From Streptomyces sp. PH10-H1 (lineage in GTDB: Bacteria > Actinomycetota > Actinomycetes > Streptomycetales > Streptomycetaceae): DNA of 32,128 nt. Below, piece after piece: positions 29,935 to 32,128 of this stretch (positions within the stretch are counted from its first letter, which is position 1; every line of letters starts with the position of its first letter). The notes beneath the pieces are model-generated. The model did not search any database. It was given only the letters and a program-made list of their open reading frames with translations, and was not told the DNA's origin. A program made the position numbers and the translations under genes. Location: assembly GCF_030063355.1 (NCBI RefSeq), contig NZ_JASISZ010000082.1:1-32128 (forward strand). Direction: 5' to 3'.

Positions 29935-30464
29935 CCGCAACCGCCACCCGCCCCGGCACCCAGGACCCGGTCGCCCTGGCTGTCGAGATGCTCAAGAACA
30001 ACATGCCCGCGGCCACCGTCGCGGCCGAGACCGGGCTGAGTTTCGGTGAGGTCGTCGCCGCAGCCGAGGCCGCCGGCATCACCCGCACGCCCGACCTCAC
30101 CGCGCTCGGCAAGGAGATGGCCGAGGCTCTGGAATGGGGCCGCCGCCACGACAGCAAGAAGGTCCGCGCTCTGGCCGACCGGGCCCGCGCCGCACTGAAC
30201 GAGCTCGCCCGCTGGCGCCGTAACGAGTCCGTGGCCACCGAGGCCGAGACCGAGATCGCCCGCCTGCGCAAGCAGCTCGCCGCCGCCGAGGACAAACTGC
30301 GCGCCGCCACCGGCAAGACCCCCTCGCCCACGGCCGCCTACTCCAAGGCCCAGCGTGACGAGATCCGCCAGTGGGCCCGTCTCAACGGCCACACCGTCGG
30401 CGACCACGGCATCATCCCCGCCGCCGTCCTTGGGGCCTGGCAGAACGCCCACCGCAGCCGATGA
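29931..30464 (+). CDS. Lsr2-tail DNA-binding protein
   Basis: 177 residues. The N-terminal part contains a helix-turn-helix-like unit (MPAATVAAETGLSFGEVVAAAEAAG, about 22-46). The middle is a coiled coil (NESVATEAETEIARLRKQLAAAEDKLRAA, about 101-129) likely to dimerise. The C-terminus (DEIRQWARLNGHTVGDHGIIPAAVLGAWQNAH) matches the Lsr2 DNA-binding domain, where IR-x-WA and IP-x-x-V are conserved. The Arg-Gly-Arg clamp that enters the AT minor groove is replaced by His-Gly-Ile. It may bind other DNA or work through dimer partners. Coupled to the WhiB gene by ATGA. Confidence 0.7.
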   Translation: MTATATRPGTQDPVALAVEMLKNNMPAATVAAETGLSFGEVVAAAEAAGITRTPDLTALGKEMAEALEWGRRHDSKKVRALADRARAALNELARWRRNESVATEAETEIARLRKQLAAAEDKLRAATGKTPSPTAAYSKAQRDEIRQWARLNGHTVGDHGIIPAAVLGAWQNAHRSR

Positions 30465-30539
30465 CCACCCGCTCCCCCGGCTGTCCCGCACGCCGCGCCC
30501 TTCCCCCTCGAACTCCCCCCAGCCCTCGTAAGGAACCCG

Positions 30540-30779
30540 ATGCGCATCAGCGCCACCATCCGGCCCATCCACGCCGACCAGAGCGTGTGCACCCACCGCG
30601 TGACCAGCACCGGCAAGCCCAAAGAAGCCAGCTGCACGGGTCGCGCCGCGTACACCGCCACGTGCTCGGCCGGCGACTGGACCCAGACCGGCACCACCAA
30701 GGCCGCGCTGGAGTACAGCCGCGACAGCCACCTGCGCAGCCACATCACCCAGCCCGCCACCGCCGCCAGCAACGCCTGA
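30540..30779 (+). CDS. Small orphan protein
   Basis: 79 residues from ATG 30540, with AAGGA 5 nt upstream. Cysteines at 17, 32 and 46, Thr/Ser-rich, with a His-rich end. It lies 14 bp before dnaN and is probably cotranscribed with it. No family recognised. Confidence 0.6.
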   Translation: MRISATIRPIHADQSVCTHRVTSTGKPKEASCTGRAAYTATCSAGDWTQTGTTKAALEYSRDSHLRSHITQPATAASNA

Positions 30780-30793
30780 AGGAGTCCTGCCGC

Positions 30794-31921
30794 ATGAAGC
30801 TGACCGTGCACCCCCGCGCCCTGGCCGACGCCGTCACCGTCGCCGGCCACGCGCTGCCCGGCCGCCCGCCCGTGCCGGTGATGGCCGCCCTCAAACTGCA
30901 CGCCGAAGGCAACACCCTCACCGTCACCGGCTACGACTACGACACCTGCGCGAACTCCGACGCCCCGGCCGTCGTCACCGACCCGGGCACCGTCCTGGTC
31001 CCGGGCCGGCTGCTCACCGACATCGCCCGCACCCTGCGCCACGACGACATTCACATCACCACCACCGAAACCCTGCTGGTCCTGGAGTCGGGCGCCGCCC
31101 GCTTCACCCTGCGCACCCTCCCGCTGGAGGAGTACCCCCAGCTCCCCGACCACCCCGGCATCTCCGGCAGCCTCCCCAGTGCCGACTTCGTCGCGGCGGT
31201 CGCCCAGGTCGCCCTCGCCGCCAACCGCGACGACACCCTGCCCGTCCTGACCGGCGTGCAGCTGACCGCCGCCGGCGACACCCTGACCCTGGCCGCCACC
31301 GACCGCTACCGCTTCGCCGTCCGCACCCTGCAGTGGCGGCCCAACGACCCCGGCGCGTGCGGGCAGGCGCTGCTCCCCGCCAAGGCGCTGCTGGAGACCG
31401 CCAAAGCCCTCGCTGACGACCCCAGCGTGTATCTGGCCCTGCCCACCCAGTCTTACGGCATCACCGGATTCACCAGCGACACCCAGCGCATCATCCTGCG
31501 CGGCCTGGAAGGCGCACTGCCCCAGTACGACAAGCTCTTCCCCACGCAGTTCGAGGCGCAGGCCGCGGTCAACACCGCCGAACTGGCCGCCGCCGTCAAG
31601 CGCGTCGCCCTGGTCGCCGAACGCAACACCCCGGTCCGCCTCACCTTCACCGAGGGCGTCGTCACCCTCGAGGCCGGCACCAGCGACGACGCGCAGGCCG
31701 TCGACGGCACCGACGCCGCCTACACCGACCACTCCGGCGAGCACCCCACGTTCGGCATCGCCTTCAACCCCCAGTTTCTGCTGGACGGCCTCACCGCGAT
31801 CGGCCACGAGACCACCCACTTCGCCTTCACCACCCCGCACAAGCCCGCCGTGCTGCGCGCCGACAGCGGCCCCGACGCCCGCCTGCAGTACCTGCTGATG
31901 CCGGTCCGCCTGTCCGGCTGA
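30794..31921 (+). CDS. dnaN: DNA polymerase III sliding clamp (beta subunit)
   Basis: 375 residues, the usual clamp length. Three repeated clamp domains are visible. Typical landmarks are PVPVMAALKLHAEGNTLTVTGYDYD (about 27-51), TLPVLTGVQLTAAGDTLTLAATDRYRFAV (about 149-178) and the terminal YLLMPVRL. AAGGAG lies 10 nt before ATG 30794. The host chromosome has its own dnaN, so this is a plasmid copy, as on some large Streptomyces plasmids. It could tether host polymerases or the plasmid's own polymerase-like protein to plasmid DNA. No terminator of standard form follows. Confidence 0.9.
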   Translation: MKLTVHPRALADAVTVAGHALPGRPPVPVMAALKLHAEGNTLTVTGYDYDTCANSDAPAVVTDPGTVLVPGRLLTDIARTLRHDDIHITTTETLLVLESGAARFTLRTLPLEEYPQLPDHPGISGSLPSADFVAAVAQVALAANRDDTLPVLTGVQLTAAGDTLTLAATDRYRFAVRTLQWRPNDPGACGQALLPAKALLETAKALADDPSVYLALPTQSYGITGFTSDTQRIILRGLEGALPQYDKLFPTQFEAQAAVNTAELAAAVKRVALVAERNTPVRLTFTEGVVTLEAGTSDDAQAVDGTDAAYTDHSGEHPTFGIAFNPQFLLDGLTAIGHETTHFAFTTPHKPAVLRADSGPDARLQYLLMPVRLSG

Positions 31922-32000
31922 CCCCGCCGACAGGGCGGCCCAGCCCGGCCGTCCCGCCCGGCGGTCCTTCCCTCAGCGGCCCGGGTCGGCTGCCGGCCCA

Positions 32001-32076
32001 TTGTCCACGGACAGTGGGACATCCGGGTGAGCGGACAGTTCAGGTCCTCGTGTGCGGACAGCTGATCTCCCTGTCC
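32001..32076. promoter_or_regulatory. GGACAG direct-repeat operator array
   Basis: GGACAG at 32009, 32033 and 32056 (24 and 23 bp apart) and inverted CTGTCC at 32071-32076. TGTCCACGGACA (32002-32013) is palindromic, and TTGTCCACG (32001-32009) differs from the Streptomyces DnaA box by one base. Probably the control region of a gene just right of the window. The 31922-32000 stretch shows nothing clear. Confidence 0.5.
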
Positions 32077-32128
32077 GGTATGACTATTTGTCCCTCGGTC
32101 GGGCTCAGGCCAACGGGGTGACACCCTG

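Noticed and set aside
1..32128. Telomere palindromes at the window ends
   Set aside because: Neither end shows the packed inverted repeats of Streptomyces telomeres, so the window is internal; linearity is inferred from gene content only.

Overview
The window is very GC-rich with strongly third-position-biased codons. It carries WhiB, two GntR/UTRA regulators, an FtsK-type DNA translocase, an Lsr2-like protein and rare TTA codons. Together these point to a Streptomyces or close relative. The gene content (plasmid Rep proteins, transfer genes, a plasmid sliding clamp, many small orphan genes) fits an internal part of a large, probably linear, conjugative plasmid rather than chromosome. No telomere palindromes, rRNA, tRNA, CRISPR array, integrase or transposase were seen.

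Layout. (1) 1-5350: a gene-poor, repeat-rich zone. It holds a leftward replication-relaxation family gene (288-1628) with 12-bp iteron arrays on both sides, a DUF6233-like gene, an island of three different tandem repeats (3.4-4.05 kb), a stand-alone RapZ C-terminal-domain protein and a helix-turn-helix protein with an inverted repeat at its start. (2) 5750-12660: a leftward replication operon. Its order is an iteron-carrying rep1-like initiator, a DnaB-type helicase, a 737-residue protein that I read as a Tap/Tac-like telomere-associated polymerase, an 82-residue linker gene and a 250-residue helix-turn-helix protein that is a candidate terminal protein. The last four genes overlap at start and stop codons, and the operon ends at a perfect hairpin. 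Upstream of rep1 are a DnaA box and a duplicated element. (3) 12665-15240: a GntR-GNAT pair and a second GntR gene. Both GntR types have candidate palindromic operators; one of them recurs exactly in the leader of the transfer operon. (4) 15271-22537: a rightward transfer operon with spread-type membrane proteins, an RRQRL-type zinc protein, an FtsK/SpoIIIE (TraB-like) translocase, a phased inverted-repeat locus that is a candidate clt, and a DnaJ-like zinc protein. (5) 22580-31921: a long rightward train of small accessory genes, most with a clear ribosome binding site. They include a split beta-repeat protein, a DUF3307-like membrane protein, a DUF6197-like protein, an HExxH protein, a diguanylate cyclase, a WhiB protein, an Lsr2-tail protein and DnaN. 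Hairpins with a conserved loop separate several of them.

How it fits together (inference). Rep1 and the helicase would start internal bidirectional replication at the iterons, in the manner of pSLA2-type linear plasmids. The Tap-like and TP-like products would patch the ends, and the plasmid's own DnaN may support host polymerase. GntR proteins would gate transfer, and TraB would move DNA from the 20.8-kb locus. The c-di-GMP, WhiB, Lsr2-like and TTA-codon signals suggest that the cargo is tied to host development.
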